Part shown: in pieces, positions 7,342 through 15,597 of the stretch
Position numbering within the stretch: the stretch's first letter is position 1
Layout: each line of letters begins with the position of its first letter
Assembly: GCA_043770095.1 (NCBI GenBank)
Contig: JAYVIR010000083.1
Location: 58,668-122,667 of the forward strand
Direction: 5' to 3'
Length of the DNA: 64,000 bases
Source of the DNA: JBGSUZ01 sp043770095
Lineage (GTDB): Bacteria; Bacillota; Clostridia; Peptostreptococcales; Acidaminobacteraceae
Program-made: the position numbers and the translations under genes
The notes under the pieces: model-generated
The model's input: the letters and a program-made list of their open reading frames with translations, nothing else
What the model was told of the DNA's origin: nothing
Databases searched by the model: none

Positions 7342-10125
7342 ATGAAAGATATTAAACCTGAAAACTATCTTAAAGCAGAGTTCTACAAATTAATTCAAGA
7401 AGATATATCCAGTTTTGAATTCCTTCAGTCTAGTTCCATGAATGGTATATGCTACTGGGATCTAGAAAAGATAGAAAACGAGTGGATGAGCCCGCAATTA
7501 TGGGAGATGCTGGGATATGATCCAAATGAAATGCATCATCTTTCTAGTGAATGGAAGGGTATTGTATTTTCAGAAGATTTAATCAAAGCCACGGAGAACC
7601 TCATCAAGCACTGTGAAAATCCAGAGCAGCCATATGATCAAACTTTAAGGTATAGACATCGGGACGGTTCCACTGTATGGATGCACTTTCGTGGAATGGT
7701 CATTCGAAACCAGCAGGGTAAGCCCTTGAGACTACTTGGGACATATCGTAATGTCACACTTGAAAAGATGGTTCAAGTTCAAATTGATGAAACGGAGAAC
7801 AAGTATAAGACACTTATCAATGGTCTGCAAGATATTATCTACTCTTTTTCAATGCCTACAGGTAGAACTTTCTATTCGGATAGTGTTAAGGCGGTTCTTG
7901 GTTACGATGCAGACTACCTTGTAAAACACCCCTATCTGTGGACTCAGTCTATACATCCGGACCATATTGATCGGATAACAAATGCTATCCAACAGATACA
8001 AGACAGGAAGGCTTTTGATATCGAATACCAGATTAAAGATGCCAAAGGAAATTGGATATGGCTTCATGACCGTTCCATCAGTATATCTGGTATGGATGGT
8101 ACCACACAGGTCATCGGTACGGCTTCCGATATCACTGCGAAAAAGCGGAGTGAGGAGGAACTGGCTCAAGCCATGGCATCCAGCAAAGAATCTCTGATGT
8201 TGCTGAATAAGGTAGGAGAACTCGCCCAGATTGGTGGTTGGAAGATTGATCTGCTGGAGAATAAACTTAGCTGGACAGATGAAGTATTCAGAATACATGA
8301 GATGACACCGGGAATTCAGCCCACTGTGGAGGAGGCTATCGGCTTCTATAATGAAGAATCCAAGGAATCTATACAACTGGCTGTTGATAATGCCCTTTTG
8401 AATGGGACGCCCTTCGATGTAGAACTTGGCATTATGACCTCTACAGGAAAACAGAAGAATATTCGGGCATACGGAGATGTTCGAAGGAATGATCAAGGTG
8501 AGGCCATTGCAGTATGGGGAGGCTTTCAAGATATCACAGCTAGGACACTATTAGAGACTCAGATCAACGAAAATATGAAATTCATTGAAACCATCGTTAA
8601 CTTGAGCCCAGATATTCTGTATATCTACGATTTATATGAAAAAAGGAATGTGTATTCTAACAATGGGGTCGGTAAGGTGCTGGGATTCACAATCCAGGAA
8701 ATTAATGATATGGGCGATCAACTTTTGCCACGTCTTATGCATCCTCATGATTTTCAAGCTTACCTAGAGTGCACATATCCCAAATTAGAAAATATTCAGC
8801 CGGGTCAAGAGGTACGCCATGTGTACCGAATGAGGCACAAAACTGGTGATTGGCGTTACCTTGAGTCAATTGAAGTGATGTACCAGCACGGCAAAGATGG
8901 TCATGCCACACAAGTATTTGGTGTAGCTCGTGACATCACGGAACTGAAGCAGAGTGAAGAGAAAATTTGGCTGGCCAAACAAGTTGCTGAAGATGCCAAT
9001 AAGGCTAAGAGTCAATTTCTGGCTAATATGAGCCACGAGATCCGAACTCCTATGAATGGGTTTATGGGGATGCTTCAGCTTCTGGAAATGACTGAACTCA
9101 CTTATGAACAGCGAGAATATCTGAAGATAACTAAAATTTCATCCAACGCCCTTTTGTCGGTGATAAATGACATATTAGATTATTCTAGGATTGAAGCTGG
9201 GAAAATGATGATGGACAGAAGTGTATTTAATCTTCACAAACTTTTGGACGAAGTACTGAATCTTTTCAGCTTTACAGCAATTGAGAAAGAGCTGGATCTG
9301 ACTATTCACATTGATAAAGGTTTGCCAGAAGCCTTTATGGGTGATCCGTTCAGATTGAGACAGATTCTGTCTAACCTTGTCGGAAACGCTCTAAAATATA
9401 CCAATACTGGTGAAATACAGATTATTGTAATTCCAGGGTTGCAGTGGTATTTAGGCAAATTGGAGCTAGCTTTTGAAATCCGAGATACGGGCATAGGAAT
9501 TCCAGAAGATCGAATAGATAGTCTTTTCAATGCATTCATCCAGGTAGATGGATCCAACACCCGTAAGTACGGAGGCACAGGACTTGGATTATCCATCTGT
9601 AAAGGGTTGGTGGAGCATATGGGAGGAACCATTTGGGTAGAAAGTTTTTATGGTCGAGGCAGCAGTTTTCATTTCACATGCATTTTGGAGTCCGGAGCCA
9701 ATGAAATTTCAGATATGCAAAAGGTACTGTATGAAACTAATCATTGGATTGAGCAGCCGTTGAAGATCTTGATAGTGGAAGATGACGAGAATAGTAGGAT
9801 GCTTCTTCAAGCTTACGGGAGGAAAAAACGATGGGGGATAACCTTGGCTGTAAATGGAAAAGAAGCAGTCGCGTTAGCCGAAAAAGAAAACTATGACCTC
9901 ATCATGATGGATGTTCAGATGCCTGAGATGGATGGATATACTGCAACTCGTCTTATCAGGACCATGCATTCTTTCAGCCATATCCCTATCATTGCCATGA
10001 CAGCATATGCCATGCCGGGGGATAAAGAGAAATGTGAAGAAGCTGGAATGAATGATTACTTATCTAAGCCAATTGACATGAGTCTGTTAGAAAAAGTCGT
10101 GGAAATGTGGACGCACAAAGATTAA
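7342..10125 (+). CDS. Multi-PAS hybrid sensor histidine kinase/response regulator
   Basis: The 927-residue soluble protein carries four PAS/PAC units (about 25-150, 155-275, 290-405 and 415-540). A HisKA domain follows with phospho-acceptor His in NMSHEIRTPMNG, then an HATPase domain (N box NLVGNALKYT, G boxes DTGIGIPEDR and GGTGLGLSICKG). A C-terminal receiver carries the acceptor Asp in MMDVQMPEMDGY and Lys in LSKPID. It has no transmembrane segment, so it senses a cytoplasmic signal. ATG 7342 is preferred over GTG 7318 because AAGGAG precedes it. It opens a five-gene sensory block inside the transfer operon and has higher GC than the next four genes, which hints at a separate origin. Confidence 0.93.
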   Translation: MKDIKPENYLKAEFYKLIQEDISSFEFLQSSSMNGICYWDLEKIENEWMSPQLWEMLGYDPNEMHHLSSEWKGIVFSEDLIKATENLIKHCENPEQPYDQTLRYRHRDGSTVWMHFRGMVIRNQQGKPLRLLGTYRNVTLEKMVQVQIDETENKYKTLINGLQDIIYSFSMPTGRTFYSDSVKAVLGYDADYLVKHPYLWTQSIHPDHIDRITNAIQQIQDRKAFDIEYQIKDAKGNWIWLHDRSISISGMDGTTQVIGTASDITAKKRSEEELAQAMASSKESLMLLNKVGELAQIGGWKIDLLENKLSWTDEVFRIHEMTPGIQPTVEEAIGFYNEESKESIQLAVDNALLNGTPFDVELGIMTSTGKQKNIRAYGDVRRNDQGEAIAVWGGFQDITARTLLETQINENMKFIETIVNLSPDILYIYDLYEKRNVYSNNGVGKVLGFTIQEINDMGDQLLPRLMHPHDFQAYLECTYPKLENIQPGQEVRHVYRMRHKTGDWRYLESIEVMYQHGKDGHATQVFGVARDITELKQSEEKIWLAKQVAEDANKAKSQFLANMSHEIRTPMNGFMGMLQLLEMTELTYEQREYLKITKISSNALLSVINDILDYSRIEAGKMMMDRSVFNLHKLLDEVLNLFSFTAIEKELDLTIHIDKGLPEAFMGDPFRLRQILSNLVGNALKYTNTGEIQIIVIPGLQWYLGKLELAFEIRDTGIGIPEDRIDSLFNAFIQVDGSNTRKYGGTGLGLSICKGLVEHMGGTIWVESFYGRGSSFHFTCILESGANEISDMQKVLYETNHWIEQPLKILIVEDDENSRMLLQAYGRKKRWGITLAVNGKEAVALAEKENYDLIMMDVQMPEMDGYTATRLIRTMHSFSHIPIIAMTAYAMPGDKEKCEEAGMNDYLSKPIDMSLLEKVVEMWTHKD

Positions 10126-10219
10126 TCCAGTATTAAATAATCACTTTACATTTAATAAATTTATTTGTTATTGATAAAAAATATACTTTTACTACAAACG
10201 TGAAAAGGAGGACGTTCAA

Positions 10220-11371
10220 TTGGATAAGGTTTTAATAACAGAGAAATTATACGATTTAAATAAAAGAACTCCACAAGAGATAATTACTCAGGAATATACT
10301 TATTTCATGAATACGTCGTTACTTTCCATGTCTTTAAATCTTACAGGTACTAGTATTATGATTTTAAATGAAACACGTCAGCTGGTATATGCAAACAATA
10401 ATCTGTTGAAACTTCTAAATGTCGCAGAGATTCAACTCATACTTGGAAAACGTCCAGGCGAGTTGGTTTCTTGTAAGTATGCTGATGCTGACCCAAATGG
10501 GTGTGGAGCAAGTGAAGTTTGTAAAAGTTGTTCTGCACTTAATATTATGCTAAGTGCGTTGACTCATAATATTGAATCAGCTGGCGAAAGTTTAATTCCA
10601 ATAAAATCACTTAAAAATGAAACACTGAGCTTTTTTTTAAGTGTTATACCATACACTACAGAGACTGGAAGATTTTTCTTTTTAACCTTACAAGACATGA
10701 CGGACACCCTACGCAAAAGAGAATTAGAACAGATCTTTTTTCATGACATATTAAATACAACAGGTGGCATTAGCGGCATCTTACAAATACTTGAAAAAAT
10801 GGTTCCTAAAGAAGTAATTGACGATATGCATATGGTTAGAACTGCTTTTGATAGCATGGTTGAAGAAATTAAATTCCAAAGACAATTATCAGATGCTGAG
10901 AGCAGAAAAATCGAATGCAATAAAACGATAATTTTTTTAGCTGAATTTATTGAAGTCATAGCAGAACTTTATAATCACCATGAAGTGGGTATTGGAAAAA
11001 ACATTATAATCTCGCAAGATACAGAAAATATTGCATTTGAAAGTGATTTTAATTTACTGAAGAGAGTTGTTGGAAATATGGTGAAAAATGCACTGGAAGC
11101 ATCAATAGAAGGTAATCAGGTTATCATTGGATCACAAGTATTAAAAGAGGAAAAGATGATAAGAATTTCAGTTAAAAATGAGACATTAATTCCCATAGAG
11201 TCTAAAGCAAGAATATTTTATAAGAATTTTTCTTCAAAAGGAGAAGGACGTGGTTTGGGTACCTATAGTATGAAGATTATAGGGGAAACCTATTTGAATG
11301 GAAAAGTTGGGTTTTCAAGCGATGTTGAAAATGGCACAATTTTTTATATTGAAATTCCAACTGGAAATTAA
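10220..11371 (+). CDS. PAS sensor histidine kinase with cysteine-rich PAS
   Basis: The 383-residue kinase starts at TTG with AAGGAGG at good distance. A PAS-like region (about 40-145) contains a cysteine cluster, GCGASEVCKSCSA. The same pattern occurs in a family of anaerobe PAS kinases and could bind metal or sense redox state. The kinase core has the acceptor histidine in FFHDILNTTGG, an N box NMVKNALEAS and a G box GRGLGTYSMK. It is cytoplasmic. It lies directly before a response regulator and a bacteriohemerythrin, which suggests one pathway sensing oxygen or redox change. The role is inferred from neighbours and the cysteines. Confidence 0.88.
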   Translation: MDKVLITEKLYDLNKRTPQEIITQEYTYFMNTSLLSMSLNLTGTSIMILNETRQLVYANNNLLKLLNVAEIQLILGKRPGELVSCKYADADPNGCGASEVCKSCSALNIMLSALTHNIESAGESLIPIKSLKNETLSFFLSVIPYTTETGRFFFLTLQDMTDTLRKRELEQIFFHDILNTTGGISGILQILEKMVPKEVIDDMHMVRTAFDSMVEEIKFQRQLSDAESRKIECNKTIIFLAEFIEVIAELYNHHEVGIGKNIIISQDTENIAFESDFNLLKRVVGNMVKNALEASIEGNQVIIGSQVLKEEKMIRISVKNETLIPIESKARIFYKNFSSKGEGRGLGTYSMKIIGETYLNGKVGFSSDVENGTIFYIEIPTGN

Positions 11372-11390
11372 AGATAAAGGAGAAGCTATT

Positions 11391-11789
11391 GTGAAGATAC
11401 TCATTGTTGAAGATGATAAAAATTCTATGAAATTAATGATTCATTTTTTTGATAAATTTGGCGTTTGCGATACTGCAAGTGATGGTCTTGAAGCTATTTC
11501 GGCAGTCATATTGGCAAATAGACTTGGACAGAGATATGATTTAATTATATTAGACATTATGATGCCTAATTTGGATGGGATAGAAACTCTTAAAACCATA
11601 AGAGAATATGAAGTACAATTAAATGTGCCACAAGACAAATCTCTAAAAGCCATAATGGTTTCTGCACTTTCAGGTGATACTGTTTTGACAGAAGCTTATC
11701 AGCAGGGTTGCGTTGCTTTTATGCGAAAACCCATTGATTTCAATAAATTTGAAAGGATTATAAGAGAGGAATTTTCAATAAACGATTAG
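11391..11789 (+). CDS. Single-domain response regulator (CheY-like receiver)
   Basis: The 132-residue protein is a stand-alone receiver. It has acidic residues in IVEDDKNS, a phospho-acceptor Asp in LIILDIMMPNLDG and Lys in FMRKPIDF. It has no output domain, so it must act by protein contact or as a phosphorelay intermediate. GTG 11391 is chosen because AAAGGAG precedes it; longer frames overlap the kinase gene in a way no family member needs. Its partner is most likely the kinase just upstream. Confidence 0.9.
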   Translation: MKILIVEDDKNSMKLMIHFFDKFGVCDTASDGLEAISAVILANRLGQRYDLIILDIMMPNLDGIETLKTIREYEVQLNVPQDKSLKAIMVSALSGDTVLTEAYQQGCVAFMRKPIDFNKFERIIREEFSIND

Positions 11790-11828
11790 TAAATCAACTC
11801 TTAAAAATTGACGAAGGAGATTAAACTT

Positions 11829-12245
11829 ATGATTAATTGGGATAAACAATATGAAACTGGTTTCGCATCAATTGATGATCAACACAAGGAGTTAATCAGA
11901 ATTATTGGTGACCTCTCTAGTTTATTAACAAATGCTGGAGAAGGTGAAGATATCTATGATGAAATGGTTGCGATTGTTGAATCGCTTACAGCTTATACAA
12001 TCTATCACTTTAAGTATGAAGAAGATTTATTCCAAAAATTTAATTATGAAGATAAAGAAGCGCATATTGAAGAGCATAATAAATTGATTACACAAATTGA
12101 AAACTTAGATCTCAGAGCAGCAGATGAAGATCAAGTTATTTTTGGAAAGAAAATACTAAAATTTTTAATTTCATGGTTATACAAGCATATCAGTGGCACT
12201 GATTTTCTTTATCGTGATTTATTTATAAAAAATGGGGTCAAATAA
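11829..12245 (+). CDS. Bacteriohemerythrin
   Basis: The 138-residue protein shows the hemerythrin di-iron ligand set in order: His in DDQHKEL, the pair in YHFKYEEDLF, HIEEHNKL, then HISGTDF near the end. Such proteins reversibly bind oxygen (or nitric oxide) at a non-heme di-iron centre and serve as oxygen carriers or sensors. ATG 11829 has AAGGAG nine bases upstream, whereas a TTG at 11808 does not. Being set between kinase genes and a diguanylate cyclase, it may feed oxygen status into these signalling proteins. Confidence 0.93.
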   Translation: MINWDKQYETGFASIDDQHKELIRIIGDLSSLLTNAGEGEDIYDEMVAIVESLTAYTIYHFKYEEDLFQKFNYEDKEAHIEEHNKLITQIENLDLRAADEDQVIFGKKILKFLISWLYKHISGTDFLYRDLFIKNGVK

Positions 12246-12286
12246 TATTTTAAATTTCAAATAATCCCTTTAAGCCAATATGAACT

Positions 12287-12315
12287 TTGTTATTTCTGAG
12301 AATAAATGCTAAAAT
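12287..12315 (+). promoter_or_regulatory. Sigma-A-like promoter for the diguanylate cyclase gene
   Basis: TTGTTA (12287-12292) and TAAAAT (12310-12315) are separated by exactly 17 bases and lie about 45 bases before the start codon at 12360. The cyclase gene could therefore be transcribed on its own as well as with the upstream genes. Confidence 0.5.
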
Positions 12316-12359
12316 TATAACAGAAGTTAAATTGATCGGTTTAAAGGGGTTATGATTAA

Positions 12360-14033
12360 ATGCAAAGAAAAATAATGGACGACAATAACATCTTAGCAGA
12401 ATTGGCAATTGTTTCATATAAATGTAGCAATGATCCTGAATGGACAATGCTTTATATTTCAGAAGAAATTGAAGAATTGTCTGGTTTCCTCGCATCGGAT
12501 TTTATTAACAGCACAAAACGAACCTATTGCAGTGTGATTTTTCAAGATGATGTAAGCAATATAAAAAAAATTGTTGAGGCTAGTTTACTTGAAAAAAAAG
12601 CATTTGAAATTGAATACCGAATTTGTCATGCAAATGGCGATACGGTATGGGTATTTGAAAAGGGAAAAGGCGAATATAATGAGGAGGGACAACTTTTATT
12701 TCTTACAGGAATCATAATCGATATAAGCAATCAGAAAAAATTAGAAAAGCAGTTATCTGAAAGCAAAGAAAAATATAAGTATCTAGCAAACCAATTTGAA
12801 GCGATTCTTGATCATATACCAGGACTTGTTTTTTACAAAGATGCCAATAATAACTTTATCAAAGTCAATAAATATCTGGCAAATGCTTATAAATTGGAAA
12901 AGTCAGATTTGGAAGGTAAAAGTCTTTTTGAAATTTATAAAAAAGACGTTGCTCAAAAATATTACGAAGATGATTTAGAAGTTATTAATTCTCGTGAAGC
13001 CAAGCTAAATATTGTAGAAAAGTGGGAAACTGACAATGGCGTTGGTTGGTTGAACACCAGTAAAATTCCTTTCGTTGACGAAGTGGGAGAAATTATTGGC
13101 GTTATTGGGATCTCTTTTGATATTACAGAGAAGATTAATGCTGAAAGTAAGATTAAAATACTTCAACAAACGATAGAACAAGCGCCAGATGCAATTGTGA
13201 TTACAGAATTGGATGGCAGCATATGTTATGCGAATAAATCTTTTTTAGAAATTTCGGGATATACTGAAGATGAGGTTGTGGGTGTAAATTCTCGAATTTT
13301 AAAATTGAATTCCGAAGCAAAAGTTGATTATAAAGAGTTATGGGACACAATTTTAGCTGGCAAAGAATGGCATGGACTGTTTCAAAATAAGAATAAAAAT
13401 GGTGAAGCGTATTGGGAACGCTCATCGATTTCACCATTATATGATGATAACGGTAGTATTATTAAATTTATTGGAATTAAAGAAGACGTTACTAAAGAAC
13501 ATGCAATTGAAATAGAATTAGAGAAGCTGTATAGAACTGATGTTTTGACAAATGTGTCGAATAGGCGCAGTTTTTTAGAGTTTGCACAAACGGAATTTTT
13601 GCGTAATAAACGGTATCCTCAAGATTCCGTATTTTTAATGCTTGATATTGATTATTTTAAAAAAGTTAATGATGAATTTGGGCATAATATTGGAGATGTA
13701 GCACTAACTGCATTTGCAAGCGTTTGCGCTAAAACGATAAGAACAACAGATTTAATAGGACGTTTAGGTGGAGAAGAATTTGCCGTATATCTTATTAATT
13801 CAAACCATGAAGATGCTTGCATAGTCGCCGAACGTTTACGAAAAAATGTAGAAGATATTGTGTTGTATAGCGATAATGGCACTAAAGTACATTTCACAGT
13901 CAGCATTGGGGTTACAAATATTTACGCTTCTGATCAAGACTTGGATGTTGTTATAAAGCGAGCGGACATTGCATTATATCAAGCTAAAAGAAATGGACGC
14001 AACTGTGTAGAATGGATTATGGAAAATAATTAA
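12360..14033 (+). CDS. PAS-PAS-PAS-GGDEF diguanylate cyclase
   Basis: The 557-residue protein has three PAS units (about 15-125, 140-255 and 265-375). A GGDEF domain follows with the active-site motif RLGGEEF near residue 470 and the substrate region MLDIDYFKKVNDEFGHNIGD. It should make cyclic-di-GMP in response to signals read by the PAS domains. No membrane segment is visible. It ends the sensory block; 37 bases later the sequence returns to transfer DNA at the right-hand direct repeat. Cyclic-di-GMP commonly controls pili and surface attachment. That would fit the Tad pilus genes downstream, but no direct link is visible. Confidence 0.93.
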   Translation: MQRKIMDDNNILAELAIVSYKCSNDPEWTMLYISEEIEELSGFLASDFINSTKRTYCSVIFQDDVSNIKKIVEASLLEKKAFEIEYRICHANGDTVWVFEKGKGEYNEEGQLLFLTGIIIDISNQKKLEKQLSESKEKYKYLANQFEAILDHIPGLVFYKDANNNFIKVNKYLANAYKLEKSDLEGKSLFEIYKKDVAQKYYEDDLEVINSREAKLNIVEKWETDNGVGWLNTSKIPFVDEVGEIIGVIGISFDITEKINAESKIKILQQTIEQAPDAIVITELDGSICYANKSFLEISGYTEDEVVGVNSRILKLNSEAKVDYKELWDTILAGKEWHGLFQNKNKNGEAYWERSSISPLYDDNGSIIKFIGIKEDVTKEHAIEIELEKLYRTDVLTNVSNRRSFLEFAQTEFLRNKRYPQDSVFLMLDIDYFKKVNDEFGHNIGDVALTAFASVCAKTIRTTDLIGRLGGEEFAVYLINSNHEDACIVAERLRKNVEDIVLYSDNGTKVHFTVSIGVTNIYASDQDLDVVIKRADIALYQAKRNGRNCVEWIMENN

Positions 14034-14070
14034 AATGAAGTGGTACTAAAAATTTAATATTATCATGATG

Positions 14071-14341
14071 TAGTGAAAGCACTGATTTGGGTTATACCTA
14101 TATCAGTGCTTATTTTTAAGCTCACAATTAAACTTAACACGAAGTTATTCTGGGAAATAATGATTGCCTTTCCGCCTGCAATGGCGATATTAGCAGGTTA
14201 TGCTTGTTGGGTGGGCTATATCATTCAGTTTCTAAAAAATCGAAAGGTTTATTATAACGCAAGAAAGGGTGACGGCAATGTTTTCAGCTATCAAAGCTTT
14301 AAAGAAAAAACCACAGGTCCAAAGTGAAACTATTTTGGCAG
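14071..14341 (+). repeat. Direct repeat 2, right copy
   Basis: This is the partner of 6898-7168, about 95% identical with no gaps. It marks the right edge of the inserted sensory block. Sequence left of 14071 shows no similarity to the upstream part of virB3, so the repeat boundary is sharp. Confidence 0.95.
14073..14327 (+). pseudogene. VirB3/PrgI-like protein, 5'-truncated second copy
   Basis: The frame from GTG 14073 encodes the last 84 residues of the VirB3-like protein and lacks the first roughly 27, including the conserved AKQYLIPHNY start. Both hydrophobic segments remain. No good ribosome site precedes it. It is a by-product of the duplication, and the complete copy at 6822-7154 presumably supplies the function. 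Translation through it might still help to couple expression of the overlapping TraC-like gene. Confidence 0.7.
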
Positions 14342-14916
14342 ATCTTATTGGGGTTAAGGAGATTCGAAATGGCATACTGGTCCGAAACAGTGGCTATGTT
14401 TTGCTTTTAGAGATTCAGCCTGTCAATTTTCGTCTTAAATCAGAGAACGAGCAAACTTATATAATCAAATCGTATGAGGAAATGCTAAAAGTGTTGAAAT
14501 CGCCATTTCAGATTATGGTCATGGCTCGAAAAGCAGATATAACGGGACACCTGAAGTATATGCAGCGCTATTGGGAACAAGAGACGGATGACGAATTGAA
14601 ACGGCAAATAAAAGATTACATGACGTTTGCCAAAGAAATATCAGCAAAAGGCGCGGTATCTCGGCGTTTTATTTTAGCACTTCCCTATGTGCCGCCAGCG
14701 GGGATTAAAATGGAAACGGTATCATTTGAATCCGCGGCGAATACGCTTTATGAACTGAAGGGACGTGTTAAGCAGTGCATTTCAAAATGTGGAAATGAAC
14801 TGATAGAGCCAGAAAATCCAGATCAGTTTGCTGCTGAAATTCTATATTCGTTATTGAATAGGAAAACGAGTGAGATTCAAAATTTGCCTAATTTAAGGGG
14901 TTGTTTTCTAGTTTGA
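14278..14916 (+). CDS. TraC-like conjugation protein, possibly C-terminally truncated
   Basis: The 212-residue protein overlaps the end of virB3, as in related Gram-positive transfer operons where a small TraC-like protein sits between PrgI/VirB3 and VirB4. It has a soluble alpha-beta profile (conserved-looking LLEIQPVNFRLKSENEQ, MVMARKADITGHLKYM) and no nucleotide motif. ATG 14278 follows AAAGGG. The last residues (NLRGCFLV) abut an inserted segment with its own terminator, so the natural C terminus may be missing. Function in the channel is inferred from position only. Confidence 0.65.
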   Translation: MFSAIKALKKKPQVQSETILADLIGVKEIRNGILVRNSGYVLLLEIQPVNFRLKSENEQTYIIKSYEEMLKVLKSPFQIMVMARKADITGHLKYMQRYWEQETDDELKRQIKDYMTFAKEISAKGAVSRRFILALPYVPPAGIKMETVSFESAANTLYELKGRVKQCISKCGNELIEPENPDQFAAEILYSLLNRKTSEIQNLPNLRGCFLV

Positions 14917-14943
14917 ATTATTTTACAATTGACCTACGGATCA

Positions 14944-14990
14944 AGCCTTCACCGCCCGCGGTAAGGCTATTTTTCTACTCATTTTTCAAG
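14944..14990 (+). terminator. Terminator hairpin followed by recurring spacer motif
   Basis: AGCCTT/AAGGCT plus an inner ACCG/CGGT form a GC-rich hairpin (14944-14968), followed by a T run. The sequence then continues CTACTCATTTTTCAAG (14975-14990). A similar hairpin-T-run-TCATTTT arrangement occurs at 6558-6599 and 15510-15552. The terminator ends transcription of the truncated TraC region before the small antitoxin-like gene. Confidence 0.6.
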
Positions 14991-15070
14991 ATGTTTTTTG
15001 TAATGTCTTTTCATTATGCAGAATTTCCTTTGAATGATACGAAGTTTCCATATATAGTGAGGTGATTTGG

Positions 15071-15400
15071 ATGAAAATATTAAAAGAAGAGGTTAAGTTA
15101 TGTTTTAGCTGTATGGAGAATCATGTAGTAAGAATTGTCGAGATTGAAGAACTAGTAACATTCAAAGGTGAGAAAGTTGCTTATAAAGCAAATTATGAAT
15201 ACTGTTCTGATTCAGAAAGCTTTTCAGAAAATAATGAGCAACTAAAGCAAAATGATTTAATTCTAAAAGAGGCATATAGAATAAAATTGGATCTTTTAAC
15301 TTCTTATGAGATCAAGAAAATTAGAGAAAAATACGATGTTATCCAAAAATAATTTTCAGAAGTATTGAGATGGGGAGCGGCTGGCAAGGCCTCTTGATCA
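15071..15400 (+). pseudogene. MqsA-like (YgiT-type zinc finger plus HTH) antitoxin, broken
   Basis: The open part (15071-15352) encodes a protein beginning with a CxxC zinc-finger half (CFSCMENHV), a strand region and SYEIKKIREKYDVIQK. The last part is the usual start of the helix-turn-helix in MqsA/YgiT-type antitoxins. An in-frame TAA (15350-15352) then interrupts it. The same frame continues FSEVLRWGAAGKAS, which is the expected HTH continuation, and stops again. A GAA-to-TAA change would explain the first stop. The second CxxC pair is also degraded (YCSDSES). No toxin gene is adjacent. It sits between two terminators in an insertion before virB4. Confidence 0.6.
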
Positions 15401-15509
15401 ATGCTATGTAACTCAAAATAATTCAGTTGCAAATTAGGATTATGAAACAAATAATGATTTTAGTTTTGGAGATGAATATGCCTCTAATGAATTTTCAAGA
15501 ATAAAAGTT

Positions 15510-15537
15510 AAGCATCTCAAGTTGAGGTGCTTTTTTA
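15510..15537 (+). terminator. Terminator before virB4
   Basis: AAGCATCTCAA (15510-15520) pairs with TTGAGGTGCTT (15522-15532) with one wobble and runs into six T residues. The spacer motif TTCATTTTCCAAG follows. It separates the broken antitoxin gene from virB4, so virB4 must either have its own promoter or be reached by read-through. I could not assign a clear promoter in the 60 bases between. Confidence 0.55.
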
Positions 15538-15597
15538 TGTTCATTTTCCAAGTTGTATCAATAGGAACCCCAACGCTATAAAAAAAGGATGGTAAAA

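Noticed and set aside
7849..8529. 226-codon minus-strand open frame antisense to the hybrid kinase gene
   Set aside because: It lies wholly opposite a well-supported kinase with clear PAS domains, has no ribosome site or recognisable motif, and is a codon-bias shadow.
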